In this document: one piece after another, positions 1 through 8,816 of the stretch
Position numbering within the stretch: the stretch's first letter is position 1
Layout of the letters: each line of letters begins with the position of its first letter
From: Mucilaginibacter_A sp965201005
GTDB lineage: Bacteria > Bacteroidota > Bacteroidia > Sphingobacteriales > Sphingobacteriaceae
Direction: 5' to 3'
Assembly: GCF_965201005.1 (NCBI RefSeq)
Contig: NZ_OZ241747.1
Location: 1,736,001 to 1,800,000, forward strand
DNA length: 64,000 nucleotides
Made by a program: the position numbers and the translations under genes
The notes under the pieces: generated by a model
Databases searched by the model: none
Seen by the model: only the letters and a program-made list of their open reading frames with translations
What the model was told of the DNA's origin: nothing

Positions 1-571
1 CAATATCATTTTTTAATTTATATTTATCCTTTAAAGGTTTTGTAAAGTTTCTAAACTCTTCTAAACATGGCCCGCAAGTTGTACCCCAAAAATCTACATA
101 TACTACTTTGCCATTAAAATTGGTATGATATAAATTATTGAGATTATCTTCATCATGTTGTAGCTCTACGAATTTAACTTTTTCATCTTGATAAAGCTTG
201 GGAAGCAAAAGGACTTTTACTAAAACAAAACAAACAACTAAAGCAATACATGTAATTAAAGGTTTCATAAAGTTTGTCTTTTCGGTTTTTGCAAATAACC
301 TAAAAAAATACAAGCTTAAAACAAAGAATATTATACTGATAAAACTCTTGATACACATAGCAGCCATCAATGTTTTGTTACTTTCTAATATTCTGTCTAA
401 AATATCTGCTTTTTGTTGTACAGTAAAATTGTATGTATTTTGAACAGCATAAATCATTTCATCGTGTACTTCAGTTTTCCAACTTAGGGCATGTTTGGTA
501 ACATCTATCAACAATAATGGCGTAGTTGCTAATAAAATAGCTCCAATCCAGAAGAATTTTGATTTAATCAT
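1..571 (-). CDS. TlpA-like membrane-anchored thioredoxin-fold protein (3' end cut by window edge)
   Basis: The minus-strand frame opens with ATG at 571-569 and stays open to base 1, so about 190 residues are visible and the C-terminus is missing. There is a hydrophobic N-terminal segment (about residues 4-17), two more hydrophobic segments in the middle (about 70-120), and then a thioredoxin-like start with V-D-F-W-G-T-T-C-G-P-C. That CxxC motif is the redox centre of TlpA/ResA-type proteins, which act on the periplasmic side. Several membrane segments before the domain are unusual for TlpA. The fold assignment rests on the CxxC context; the substrate is unknown. It is divergent in sequence from the island TlpA-like gene at 28.3 kb. 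Confidence 0.75.
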   Translation of the reverse strand, partial: MIKSKFFWIGAILLATTPLLLIDVTKHALSWKTEVHDEMIYAVQNTYNFTVQQKADILDRILESNKTLMAAMCIKSFISIIFFVLSLYFFRLFAKTEKTNFMKPLITCIALVVCFVLVKVLLLPKLYQDEKVKFVELQHDEDNLNNLYHTNFNGKVVYVDFWGTTCGPCLEEFRNFTKPLKDKYKLKNDI

Positions 572-625
572 GGCTTGAACATTAATAGGTTTTTGAAAAT
601 ATAAATATAACGGTTCGTTTGTACT

Positions 626-1765
626 CTAACTTACCACTTTCAAAGTATTCTGTACAAACCTCGCTTTTTCAATCGCTTTTTCGCGGTCGGCATCTACCAC
701 CGTAACATGACCCATTTTGCGCATGGGTTTGGTCAATGCTTTGCCATAAAGGTGCACGTAAACGCCTTCCAGCTTCAAAACGTCTTCCAGGCAATCGTAA
801 ATGGCTGGTCCTTCGTGGTCTGCTTCGCCTAAAATATTAACCATTATGGCGTTGTGTAAATTGGCCGTATCGCCCAAAGGCAGGTTAAAAATGGCACGCA
901 AATGCTGTTCAAACTGCGAAACCACATTTCCTTCAATCGTTTGATGGCCGCTGTTGTGCGGGCGGGGTGCCAGTTCGTTCACCAAAATATTGCCTTGTTT
1001 GTCCAAAAACATTTCTACCGCCAGCAAACCTGTAATATTCAGTTTTTCTGCAATTTGCATGGCAATTTGCTGTGCTTTTTGCTGAATGTCAAAGCTGAGC
1101 AGGGAAGGCGAAATCAAGAATTCCACCAGGTTTGATTTTGGGTTGAATTCCATTTCCACCAGCGGAAAAGCTTTCATTTCGCCTTTACCGTTGCAAGCCA
1201 CAATCACGGCTATTTCTTTTTCAAAATCAATCCATTCTTCAATCAAACTCGGCTCTGTAAAAGCACCGGCAAGGGAAGATTCATCCACCATTTTATAAAC
1301 GCCGCGGCCATCATAACCGTCTTTCCGCAGTTTTTGGATGAAAGGAAACGGGATCGGGCTCTCTTTCAGTTCCTCTGCAGAAGAAATAATTTTGAAGGCG
1401 GCCGTCGGAATATCATTTTCTTTAAAAAACTGTTTTTGCAAACCTTTGTCCTGGATAAGGCGGATAATGCGCGATTGCGGGTAAACCAGCACGCCTTCGG
1501 TTTCTAATTGTGCAAGCGCATCTACATTCACTTTTTCAATTTCGATGGTAAGCAGGTCCACCTGTTTGCCAAAATTATAAACTGTATCATAATCGCTCAG
1601 AGCACCCACCACAAACTCGTCGCAAAGCTTGCGGCAGGGCGCATTGCGGTCAGGATCAAGTACTTTCACATTTACATTGTAATTAATGGCCTGCTGGATC
1701 AGCATCCGCCCCAACTGTCCGCCGCCTAAAATCCCCAGCTTTAAATCCCCGTAAAATGCTTTCAT
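626..1765 (-). CDS. purK: 5-(carboxyamino)imidazole ribonucleotide synthase
   Basis: ATP-grasp enzyme of purine synthesis that carboxylates AIR to N5-CAIR with ATP and bicarbonate. The N-terminus has the glycine-rich GILGGGQLGRM (residues 11-21). The central ATP-grasp core has RKDGYDGRGVYK, and the C-terminal part has VNELAPRPHNSGH, both typical of PurK. I place the start at the ATG at 1765, giving 379 residues; an upstream in-frame start at 1801 would add 12 residues with no family match. It is transcribed leftward and separated from the divergent transporter by a motif-pair hairpin. No purE is visible in the window. Confidence 0.93.
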   Translation of the reverse strand: MKAFYGDLKLGILGGGQLGRMLIQQAINYNVNVKVLDPDRNAPCRKLCDEFVVGALSDYDTVYNFGKQVDLLTIEIEKVNVDALAQLETEGVLVYPQSRIIRLIQDKGLQKQFFKENDIPTAAFKIISSAEELKESPIPFPFIQKLRKDGYDGRGVYKMVDESSLAGAFTEPSLIEEWIDFEKEIAVIVACNGKGEMKAFPLVEMEFNPKSNLVEFLISPSLLSFDIQQKAQQIAMQIAEKLNITGLLAVEMFLDKQGNILVNELAPRPHNSGHQTIEGNVVSQFEQHLRAIFNLPLGDTANLHNAIMVNILGEADHEGPAIYDCLEDVLKLEGVYVHLYGKALTKPMRKMGHVTVVDADREKAIEKARFVQNTLKVVS

Positions 1766-1865
1766 TTGATGATACAAATTTGTCCAAAAATACAAATTCA
1801 AACGTCCAAAATTTTTTGTCTGTTAAATTTTATAATATTGGTGCAACTGCTGCCGATTTTAGGTT

Positions 1866-1910
1866 GATAAAAGAAGCATCAGCAAGCGTTTTGGCGATGC
1901 TTCTTTTATC
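1866..1910. terminator. Hairpin made from an inverted pair of the dispersed motif
   Basis: GATAAAAGAAGCATC (1866-1880) is followed after 15 bases by its exact reverse complement (1896-1910), a perfect 15-bp stem. It lies between purK and the AI-2E transporter, which are divergent, so it is not placed like an ordinary terminator of either gene. It is one of several inverted pairs of the window-wide 12-14 bp motif. The downstream arm extends into CGGTATAAATTT, an extension shared by many other copies. Confidence 0.5.
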
Positions 1911-2016
1911 GGTATAAATTTGGTAAAAAAGTTCATCCTAAAAAGAAGCTGAACAAAAAAATACAACATCCGTTAACAAAGTTTTAATTGCCGCCTCTAC
2001 TTTAAATCATCTTGAA

Positions 2017-3135
2017 TTGAAAAAAAACAGACCACTTTATGCCCGCTGGGCTTACGTTTTGTTTATCCTGCTTGCATTGGGTTTTTTAATTACATCAGGT
2101 AAGCAGATCCTTTGTCCGCTGGTGTTTTCCGTTTTGTTTTCGCTGCTGCTGCTGCCCGTAAGCAAATATCTGGAAGAAAAATTTGGTCTGAAACGAAGCC
2201 TTGCCTCCATGTTATCGGTTATGCTGATGCTGGCTTTTATCACACTTATTTTATATCTGGTTGGCTCGCAAGTTGCTGATTTACTTGATGATTGGCCGCA
2301 AATGAAAGTGCAGCTGAACGCAACTTATTACCAAATTTTAGATTGGGTGAAAGCGAATTACCACGTGAACGCCAGCCGCCAAATCAGTTTGGTACACAGC
2401 GCAACCAATAATATTGGCGGCGGCACGGCGGCAATCGGTGTAACGCTGGTCACTGCTTCGGCAATTATGTTGTTTTGGGTTTTTGTAATTGTGGATACGT
2501 TTTTCCTGCTTTTGTACCGGCGTTTGCTGCTGCAGTTTTTAGTTGCCGTATTTAAAAAAGAAAATGCCATTGCCGTTTACGAGGTGGTAGAACGCGTTAA
2601 GTACATCATTTCCAAATACATTTTGGGCTTACTGCTGGAGATGACCATCGTATCGGCCGTTTGCTGTACCGTATTTTTGATCGGTGGCTTAAAATACGCT
2701 TTGCTGCTCGGTTTAATCACCGGTTTGTTCAATATTATACCTTATGTTGGCATTGCTACTGCATTACTGATCAGTACGTTGGTAACGTTAAGCAGCGGTG
2801 CGGAAGCCGGTAAAATATTCCTGGTCATGGCCACCACGGTGGCCATGCACCTGATAGACAGCAACGTTTTACTGCCGGTGATCGTGGGTTCTAAAGTACG
2901 TATCAATGCTTTGATCACCATTCTCGGCGTGGTTTTGGGCGAAATGCTTTGGGGGATCCCGGGCATGTTTTTGTCCATTCCGGTGATCGCGATCCTGAAA
3001 ATAATTTTTGACCGGGTAGAAAGTCTGCAACCCTGGGGCCTGCTTTTGGGTGATGAGGTTTTAGAACCGGAAGTGCTGGAAACCAAAACTTTTGTTGAAG
3101 AAAGTAGCGCAGAACCCGATACAGTAATCCGTTGA
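2017..3135 (+). CDS. AI-2E family transporter
   Basis: A 372-residue polytopic membrane protein with hydrophobic segments near the N-terminus, a soluble stretch around residues 90-140 and a run of membrane segments over about 145-345. The motif region with GLFNIIPYVG and the later D-S-N-V-L-L-P-V are typical of the AI-2E (YdiK/TqsA/PerM) family. Members export signal molecules or exchange ions; the substrate here cannot be told. The likely start is a TTG at 2017 (MKKNRPLYARW), since no suitable ATG precedes the first membrane segment. Confidence 0.88.
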   Translation: MKKNRPLYARWAYVLFILLALGFLITSGKQILCPLVFSVLFSLLLLPVSKYLEEKFGLKRSLASMLSVMLMLAFITLILYLVGSQVADLLDDWPQMKVQLNATYYQILDWVKANYHVNASRQISLVHSATNNIGGGTAAIGVTLVTASAIMLFWVFVIVDTFFLLLYRRLLLQFLVAVFKKENAIAVYEVVERVKYIISKYILGLLLEMTIVSAVCCTVFLIGGLKYALLLGLITGLFNIIPYVGIATALLISTLVTLSSGAEAGKIFLVMATTVAMHLIDSNVLLPVIVGSKVRINALITILGVVLGEMLWGIPGMFLSIPVIAILKIIFDRVESLQPWGLLLGDEVLEPEVLETKTFVEESSAEPDTVIR

Positions 3136-3144
3136 AATTAGGTT

Positions 3145-3351
3145 GATAAAAGAAGCATTCAGCACAAATAATAAACGCTATAAATCATCGCCATTAAGAG
3201 CCGTTTGCAAGATCGCCACCCAGGAGCGAGGGCTTGAATGCCGCCCGGAGGCGATACGGCATTCTTGAACTTTTGGTTCTTTTGTTTCAAGACAAAAGAA
3301 CGTAAAACCAGGCAACCGAAGGTTTGCTTAATCAACCATGCTTCTTTTATC
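3145..3351. repeat. ~207-bp element A with 14-bp inverted ends
   Basis: The ends are GATAAAAGAAGCAT (3145-3158) and its exact reverse complement (3338-3351). The body shares long blocks with element B at 3538-3759: CGCTATAAATCAT, GTTTGCAAGATCG, GAATGCCGCCCGGAGGCGAT, then a hairpin with arms GTTCTTTTGT/ACAAAAGAAC, then GCAACCG. The two copies are in direct orientation. The organisation resembles a MITE. No gene is supported here; short open frames in it are by-products of the repeat. Confidence 0.75.
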
Positions 3352-3537
3352 AACTAATTTTTTGTATTTGATCAGGAACTGCGTTCCCTCTTCTCTTTCT
3401 TTTTCCTTGATGAAAAAGAAACAAAAAATCAAGGCAAACCCGATCGCCTCCGGGCGTTTTGCCGGGCAGCCGCACCTGGGTGGTTACTTGTCCTGCGCCT
3501 CTGCAAACTTCAAAACTGCAAAAGGTAAAAAATAGGT
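3352..3537. repeat. GC-rich palindromic spacer between elements A and B
   Basis: This stretch separates the two elements and contains its own imperfect palindrome, CTTTTTCCTTGAT followed by AAAAAGAAACAAAAAATCAAGG. It then has a GC-rich tract (GATCGCCTCCGGGCG) echoing the GCCCGGAGGCGAT block of A and B in the opposite orientation. It may be a third, rearranged member of the same family. I see no gene in it. Confidence 0.45.
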
Positions 3538-3759
3538 GATAAAAGAAGCATCGAACAAAAATAAAACAACGCTATAAATCATGGCTATAAAGGATCGTTT
3601 GCAAGATCGGCACCTTTAAGGTAACCACGCAGGCGCGCCGGGCCGAATGCCGCCCGGAGGCGATCCGCATTGCTTGAACTTTTGGTTCTTTTGTTTCAAG
3701 ACAAAAGAACGTAACAGCAAGCAACCGCAGGTTTGCTTAAATCGCATACTGTTTTTATC
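3538..3759. repeat. ~222-bp element B, sister of element A
   Basis: The left end is GATAAAAGAAGCATC at 3538-3552. The right end is ATACTGTTTTTATC (3746-3759), the other flavour of the same motif in inverse orientation. The interior matches element A block by block, including the hairpin GTTCTTTTGT/ACAAAAGAAC and the shared terminal GCAACCGNAGGTTTGCTTAA. The right end lies 48 bases before the guaA start, so the element may affect the guaA promoter or leader. Confidence 0.75.
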
Positions 3760-3796
3760 GCCCAAAAATCCAATTTTACCGTTTCGGCAGATTCTG

Positions 3797-3804
3797 TATC
3801 TTCG
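3797..3804 (+). promoter_or_regulatory. Possible -7 box for guaA
   Basis: TATCTTCG is one base off the Bacteroidota -7 consensus TAnnTTTG and stands 3 bases before the guaA ATG. This arrangement would give a nearly leaderless transcript. No clear -33 box is visible, so support is weak. Confidence 0.3.
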
Positions 3805-3807
3805 CGG

Positions 3808-5337
3808 ATGCAAGAAAAAATTATCATTCTTGATTTCGGCTCGCAGTTTACCCAGCTTATTGCCCGCCGCGTCCGCGAACTCAGCATTTACTGCGAAATC
3901 CATCCCTTCAACCATCTTCCCGAGTTTGATGAATCTGTAAAAGGAGTTATTTTGTCCGGCAGCCCGTATTCAGTACGGCAGATTGATGCACCAAGTTTCG
4001 AGTTCAAATTGTTTCATGGCAAGCTGCCGGTTTTGGGCGTTTGCTATGGCGCGCAATTTCTGGCGCACCACAACGGAGGCGAGGTTTTGGCCTCCAGCAC
4101 ACGCGAATATGGCCGTGCGCACCTGCAGTACATCAACCCAGAAAACCCGCTGTTCAAACAAATTCCGGGCAATTCGCAGGTTTGGATGTCGCACGGTGAT
4201 ACGATTTCTTCAATTGCGGATGATTTTGAAATTATTGCCAGCACAGATTCTGTAAAAGTCGCCGCTTATCAAATTAAAGGCACACAAACTTATGGTATCC
4301 AGTTTCACCCGGAAGTAACACACAGCATTGATGGCAAGCAGTTATTGCAAAATTTTCTGGTAGATATCTGCGGATGTCGGCAGGATTGGACGGCCGATTC
4401 TTTTGTAGAAACAACCATAGCCGGGCTTAAAGAAAAACTGGGCGATGACCGGGTGGTTTTGGGCCTTTCCGGCGGCGTTGATTCATCGGTTGCGGCGGTT
4501 TTGCTGCACCATGCCATCGGCCCAAACCTGCATTGCATTTTTGTGGACAACGGATTGCTGCGGAAGGATGAATTTCAATCCGTTCTGGATTCGTACCAGC
4601 ACATGGGGCTGAACGTAAAAGGTGTAAATGCCAAACAGCGTTTTTACGATGCGCTGCAGGGCTTGTCTGATCCGGAGCAAAAACGAAAAGCCATTGGCCG
4701 TATTTTTATCGAGGTTTTTGACGATGAAGCACATCGTATCGAAAACGTAAAATGGCTGGGGCAAGGCACAATTTATCCGGACGTAATCGAATCTGTTTCG
4801 GTGAAAGGGCCATCGGCAACTATCAAATCGCACCACAACGTAGGCGGTTTGCCGGATTTTATGAAGCTAAAAGTAGTAGAACCTTTAAATACATTGTTTA
4901 AAGACGAAGTGCGTAAAGTGGGTAAAGCTTTGGAAATTGATCCGGACATTTTAGGCCGACATCCCTTCCCGGGCCCGGGTTTGGCTATCCGGATTTTAGG
5001 TGAAGTAACGCCCGAAAAAATCGCCATTTTGCAGGAAGCTGATGCCATCTACATCAATAATTTGAAAGCCGCAGGCGTTTATGACCAGGTTTGGCAGGCC
5101 GGAGCCATTTTTTTACCCGTGCAATCGGTTGGGGTGATGGGTGACGAGCGCACATATGAAAATGTGATTTGCCTGCGCGCCGTAGAATCGCTGGACGGGA
5201 TGACGGCCGATTTTTGCCATTTGTCTTTCAACTTGCTTGGGAAAATATCAAACGAAATTATCAATAATGTTAAAGGAATTAACCGCGTTGTGTACGATAT
5301 CAGTTCAAAACCACCGGCAACAATTGAGTGGGAGTAG
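3808..5337 (+). CDS. guaA: GMP synthase (glutamine-hydrolysing)
   Basis: Converts XMP to GMP using glutamine and ATP. The N-terminal class I glutamine amidotransferase domain has the nucleophile in GVCYGAQ (Cys79) and the His/Glu pair in GIQFHPEVTHS. The ATP pyrophosphatase domain has the P-loop SGGVDSS, and the C-terminal dimerisation part has RHPFPGPGLAIR. I choose the ATG at 3808 (MQEKIIILDFG, 509 residues), since the upstream extension to 3733 runs back into the repeat element. The stop overlaps the start of the downstream lipoprotein gene, so the two are probably co-transcribed. Confidence 0.96.
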   Translation: MQEKIIILDFGSQFTQLIARRVRELSIYCEIHPFNHLPEFDESVKGVILSGSPYSVRQIDAPSFEFKLFHGKLPVLGVCYGAQFLAHHNGGEVLASSTREYGRAHLQYINPENPLFKQIPGNSQVWMSHGDTISSIADDFEIIASTDSVKVAAYQIKGTQTYGIQFHPEVTHSIDGKQLLQNFLVDICGCRQDWTADSFVETTIAGLKEKLGDDRVVLGLSGGVDSSVAAVLLHHAIGPNLHCIFVDNGLLRKDEFQSVLDSYQHMGLNVKGVNAKQRFYDALQGLSDPEQKRKAIGRIFIEVFDDEAHRIENVKWLGQGTIYPDVIESVSVKGPSATIKSHHNVGGLPDFMKLKVVEPLNTLFKDEVRKVGKALEIDPDILGRHPFPGPGLAIRILGEVTPEKIAILQEADAIYINNLKAAGVYDQVWQAGAIFLPVQSVGVMGDERTYENVICLRAVESLDGMTADFCHLSFNLLGKISNEIINNVKGINRVVYDISSKPPATIEWE

Positions 5338-6574
5338 GGCAATACTGTTTTTATCGGTATTTTTTTTGGCTGCTTGTTCGCCCAAAATCCGGCCGGTAGT
5401 ACAGCCGCAGCCTCGGCCCAAAACGCAGGGGCAAATCGATCAGGAAAAAGCACAAGCAGAAAAAGCTGCGGCAAAACCGGCAGAAACGCCGAAAGTGGTT
5501 AAGCCAAACCGCATTCCTGCTATCGCCTTACTTTTGCCTTTTAACCTGGACAATATTGATTTCAGCAACAACACTTCTACCAAAAATCTGCTGAAAACCA
5601 ACATTGCGGTTGATTTTTATGAGGGTTTTAAGCTGGCATTGGATTCGCTTTCCGGCAGCGGGCAAAGCTTTAAATTAACGGTTTTTGATACAAAAGATGA
5701 AGTGAGCCAGGCGCAAAAATTTTCTCAAACCCCGGCCATCCGCACCAGTGATTTAATTGTTGGCCCGGTTTTTCCGGCTGGTGTACAGGCGTTTTCGGCC
5801 GATATAAACAGTTTGCACAAACCGCTGGTTTCCCCGCTTTCGGCGGCTTCCCCGGAAAATTACAACAACCCTAATCTGATTACTTTAACGCCGCCGCTGG
5901 AGTTTCATGCCTGGCGCGCGGCCAAATACATTCAGGAAAATATCCATCCAAAAACAGTATATATTTTGCGTTCGGGTTTTTCCGAAGAAAATAAATATAT
6001 TTTACCCTTTAAAAACAGCATCGACAGTTTAAGCCACAAGCAGATCAAAATAGTTGATGTGGTTGTTTCGAAAGGTAATTTTACGCCATTGCTGCCAAAA
6101 CTTTCTAAAACTTCGGAAAACGTTTTTGTAATTGCCGCAACAGATCGTGCTTTTTTAAGCGTTACCCTAAATGCTTTGGGTGCTTTAGCGGATACATACC
6201 CGGTGCAGCTTTTCGGTCATCCAAACTGGGGCAAAGCTACTTTTTTACAGCCCGAATTGCTGGAAAAACTGCATACCTGCATCACTTCCGCAGCGCAAAT
6301 TGATTATAAATCCGCAGAAACGATCAATCTGATCCGAAATTTCCGTAAAGTTTATCATACCGAACCGAGCGAATATGCGCTTAAAGGTTTTGATACGGGA
6401 ATGTATTTTGCCAGGCTTGCTGCCATTCCCGGTTTTGATTTCAAATATTTGCAAAACGCACCTGCCGATGTGCAAAGCAATTATGATTTTGTACTGAAAA
6501 AAGGCTACGGCTGGATCAATACAAACGTGCAGGTGCTGAAATACGATAATTATACGCTGAAACCAGTGCAATGA
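5324..6574 (+). CDS. Lipoprotein with periplasmic-binding-protein fold (LpoA/amino acid ABC substrate-binding-like)
   Basis: Probable start is TTG at 5324, inside the last codons of guaA, giving MSGSRAILFLSVFFLAACS, a clean lipoprotein signal with lipobox LAAC. An Ala/Lys/Glu/Pro-rich linker (about residues 25-60) precedes a domain beginning R-I-P-A-I-A-L-L-L-P-F, typical of type I periplasmic binding folds of the LpoA/receptor-ligand-binding kind. The dispersed motif (5342-5355) encodes part of the signal peptide (ILFLS). The stop overlaps the next ATG (ATGA at 6571), so guaA, this gene and the methyltransferase form a tight group. The ligand is unknown; a role in the envelope is inferred. 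Confidence 0.75.
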   Translation: MSGSRAILFLSVFFLAACSPKIRPVVQPQPRPKTQGQIDQEKAQAEKAAAKPAETPKVVKPNRIPAIALLLPFNLDNIDFSNNTSTKNLLKTNIAVDFYEGFKLALDSLSGSGQSFKLTVFDTKDEVSQAQKFSQTPAIRTSDLIVGPVFPAGVQAFSADINSLHKPLVSPLSAASPENYNNPNLITLTPPLEFHAWRAAKYIQENIHPKTVYILRSGFSEENKYILPFKNSIDSLSHKQIKIVDVVVSKGNFTPLLPKLSKTSENVFVIAATDRAFLSVTLNALGALADTYPVQLFGHPNWGKATFLQPELLEKLHTCITSAAQIDYKSAETINLIRNFRKVYHTEPSEYALKGFDTGMYFARLAAIPGFDFKYLQNAPADVQSNYDFVLKKGYGWINTNVQVLKYDNYTLKPVQ

Positions 6575-7737
6575 GGGCAGAAAATCAGCTGCGGACGTTT
6601 TTGATTTTACTGGAAAATTATCCGGCAGAAACGCCATTGTACAAGTTTTTGCCGGGCTATTTCAGGCTGAACAAAAAAATGGGTTCTACAGACCGGAGGA
6701 TTGCTTCGAGGCTGATTTACAATTACTTCCGGTTAGGAAAAGCGTTGAAAAACTATCCGCCGGAAGAACGTTTGTTTGCTGCCGAATTTTTATGCAACAA
6801 CCAGGAAAACTCGTTTTTAGGTTTTTTTAAACCTGAACTGGCCGCACAGATTGCCTTGCCGGTTGCCGATAAAATTTTGATCCTGCAAAAACAGTATCCG
6901 GATTTCAGGCTGGAAGATGTTTTTCCGTTTGCAGGACATTTATCCGCAGGGATCGACCCAATGCTGTTTTTACCGTCCTTTTTTTTGCAGCCGGATTTGT
7001 TTATACGAGTCCAGAAGGGGCATGAATCAGCCGTGAAAAGAATCCTGACCGATGCTGGCCTAATTTTAAAAACGAAAGACGGACAATGTCTGTCACTTCC
7101 CAACGGAACAAAACTGGATCAAATTTTTCCGGCGCAGCGTTTTTTTGAAGTGCAGGACGAATCTTCGCAGATGACCGCGCACTATTTTCAACCCAAAAAA
7201 TGGGAAAACTGGTGGGATGCCTGCGCTGCTTCGGGCGGAAAAACGTTGCTTTTACATGCGTTGGAGCCGGACTTAAAATTAGTGGTTTCGGATATCCGAG
7301 AATCGGTTTTGGATAACCTGGACGAGCGTTTTATGTTGGCCGGGATCAAAAAATATCAGAAAAAAGTAATTGACCTGACCCAAAACTTTGATTCTGTTTT
7401 ACATGATTATGCTTTTGACGGGATTATCTTGGATGCGCCCTGCACCGGCTCTGGCACCTGGGGCAGGACGCCGGAAATGATCAGTCAGTTTTCGGTTTCG
7501 CGGATTGCGTTTTTCCAGCAGTTACAAAAAACGATCGGCCTGAACGTGCTGAAATATTTAAAGCCTGGAAAACCGCTGATTTACATCACTTGTTCTGCCT
7601 TCCGCGAAGAAAATGAGGAAGTTGTAAATTACCTTGTAAAAGAAGCAAAGCTGATTTTAGTAGCTTCGGAATTGTTGAAAGGTTATGAGCGAAAATCTGA
7701 TACGATGTTTGTGGCGCGGCTGCTTAAACCGCTGTAA
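6571..7737 (+). CDS. RsmB/NOP-family RNA (cytosine-5) methyltransferase
   Basis: A SAM-dependent m5C RNA methyltransferase of the Sun/RsmB group, 388 residues. The C-terminal Rossmann domain has D-A-C-A-A-S-G-G-K-T (SAM-binding motif I), DAPCTGSGTWGR with one conserved Cys, and Y-I-T-C-S-A-F-R-E-E-N with the second, matching the two-cysteine mechanism of this family. The N-terminal part (about 1-140) is all-helical and weakly conserved, as is usual in Bacteroidota homologues. Probable substrate is rRNA, but the exact site is not evident. The start overlaps the lipoprotein stop by four bases. Confidence 0.85.
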   Translation: MRAENQLRTFLILLENYPAETPLYKFLPGYFRLNKKMGSTDRRIASRLIYNYFRLGKALKNYPPEERLFAAEFLCNNQENSFLGFFKPELAAQIALPVADKILILQKQYPDFRLEDVFPFAGHLSAGIDPMLFLPSFFLQPDLFIRVQKGHESAVKRILTDAGLILKTKDGQCLSLPNGTKLDQIFPAQRFFEVQDESSQMTAHYFQPKKWENWWDACAASGGKTLLLHALEPDLKLVVSDIRESVLDNLDERFMLAGIKKYQKKVIDLTQNFDSVLHDYAFDGIILDAPCTGSGTWGRTPEMISQFSVSRIAFFQQLQKTIGLNVLKYLKPGKPLIYITCSAFREENEEVVNYLVKEAKLILVASELLKGYERKSDTMFVARLLKPL

Positions 7738-7801
7738 TCAGAAATTAAGTCATAAAAAAAGCTTCATTGCCAAAAACTTTTTAAAGTATGTGCCGGGAAA
7801 C

Positions 7802-8662
7802 CTATCCCAAATAAGATTTCAATATTTTGCTGCGCGAAGTATGGCGCAAACGCTGCAAAGCTTTGTCTTTAATCTGTCGGACACGTTCGCGCGTTAAGCT
7901 GAATTTTTCGCCGATTTCTTCTAATGAAAACGGACTGTTTCCGCCTAAACCAAAAAATAATATTAAAATTTCGCGTTCTCGTTCCGTTAATGAAGATAAA
8001 GAACGCCTGATTTCTTCTGCCAAAGATTCATCAATCAGCATCGAATCGGTATTCGGTTCCTTGTTGCCCAGCACATCCAGCAACGTATTTTCTTCGCCGG
8101 TAACAAATGGCGCGTCCATCGAAACGTGGCGGCCGGAGTTGCTCAGCGTGTCAGAAATCTTATCAACGGTCGTTTCCAGCGTATCGGCCAGTTCTTCCGG
8201 AGAAGGTTCGCGCTCGTATTCCTGCTCTAATTTGGAAAAAGCCTTGCTGATTTTGCTCAACGAACCTACCTGATTAAGCGGCAAACGCACAATCCGCGAT
8301 TGCTCGGCAATGGCTTGCAAAATGGATTGACGGATCCACCAAACGGCGTAGGAAATAAATTTGAAGCCTTTGGTTTCGTCAAAACGTTTGGCCGCTTTAA
8401 TTAAACCCAGGTTTCCTTCGTTGATCAAATCACCCAGCGTAAGTCCTTGATTTTGATATTGTTTTGCTACCGAAACCACAAATCGGAGATTGGTTTTTGT
8501 CAGTCTTTCCAACGCTGCCTGATCGCCTTCCCGGATTTTTTGTGCTAATATTACTTCCTCTTCTGCGGTAATTAAATCAACTTTCCCAATCTCGTGAAGG
8601 TATTTGTCCAATGATTGCGACTCACGATTGGTTATGGATTGGGTTATTTTGAGTTGTCTCAT
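7802..8662 (-). CDS. rpoD: Primary RNA polymerase sigma factor
   Basis: A 286-residue sigma-70 factor of the short Bacteroidota type, lacking the long N-terminal region 1.1. Region 1.2 begins SLDKYLHEIGKVDLIT. Region 2 has NLRFVVSVAKQY and the -10 recognition segment KFISYAVWWIRQSI. Region 3 follows. Region 4 ends with the helix-turn-helix TRERVRQIKDKALQRLR. This sigma factor reads the TAnnTTTG promoters seen elsewhere in the window. It converges on the RsmB-like gene with a 64-base gap. Confidence 0.95.
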   Translation of the reverse strand: MRQLKITQSITNRESQSLDKYLHEIGKVDLITAEEEVILAQKIREGDQAALERLTKTNLRFVVSVAKQYQNQGLTLGDLINEGNLGLIKAAKRFDETKGFKFISYAVWWIRQSILQAIAEQSRIVRLPLNQVGSLSKISKAFSKLEQEYEREPSPEELADTLETTVDKISDTLSNSGRHVSMDAPFVTGEENTLLDVLGNKEPNTDSMLIDESLAEEIRRSLSSLTEREREILILFFGLGGNSPFSLEEIGEKFSLTRERVRQIKDKALQRLRHTSRSKILKSYLG

Positions 8663-8798
8663 TTATAAATGCTGCCTTATCTGATTTATCCGGGTTAAAG
8701 TATCCAAAAATAAAAAATATCTGTAAAAAAATACGAATGTGTAAAACAGAATAAACATTTAATGGTATCGCGGAAATTGTTTGCTTGAAAACAATGCC

Positions 8799-8813
8799 GA
8801 TGCTTCTTTTATC
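8799..8813 (-). repeat. Single motif copy between two minus-strand genes
   Basis: GATGCTTCTTTTATC lies just past the stop of the MBL hydrolase gene (which ends at 8817 on the minus strand) and upstream of rpoD. On the transcript it reads GATAAAAGAAGCATC immediately after the stop codon. The same placement, just downstream of a stop, recurs many times in the window. Confidence 0.7.
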
Positions 8814-8816
8814 CAC

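Noticed and set aside
198..443. Plus-strand 81-codon open frame
   Set aside because: It lies antisense inside the TlpA-like coding region (minus strand, 1-571), whose frame has clear membrane segments and a CxxC motif.
3159..3940. Several 60-100 codon frames in both strands
   Set aside because: They are created by the repeat elements A and B and by the region antisense to guaA; their translations share the repeat sequence rather than protein features.
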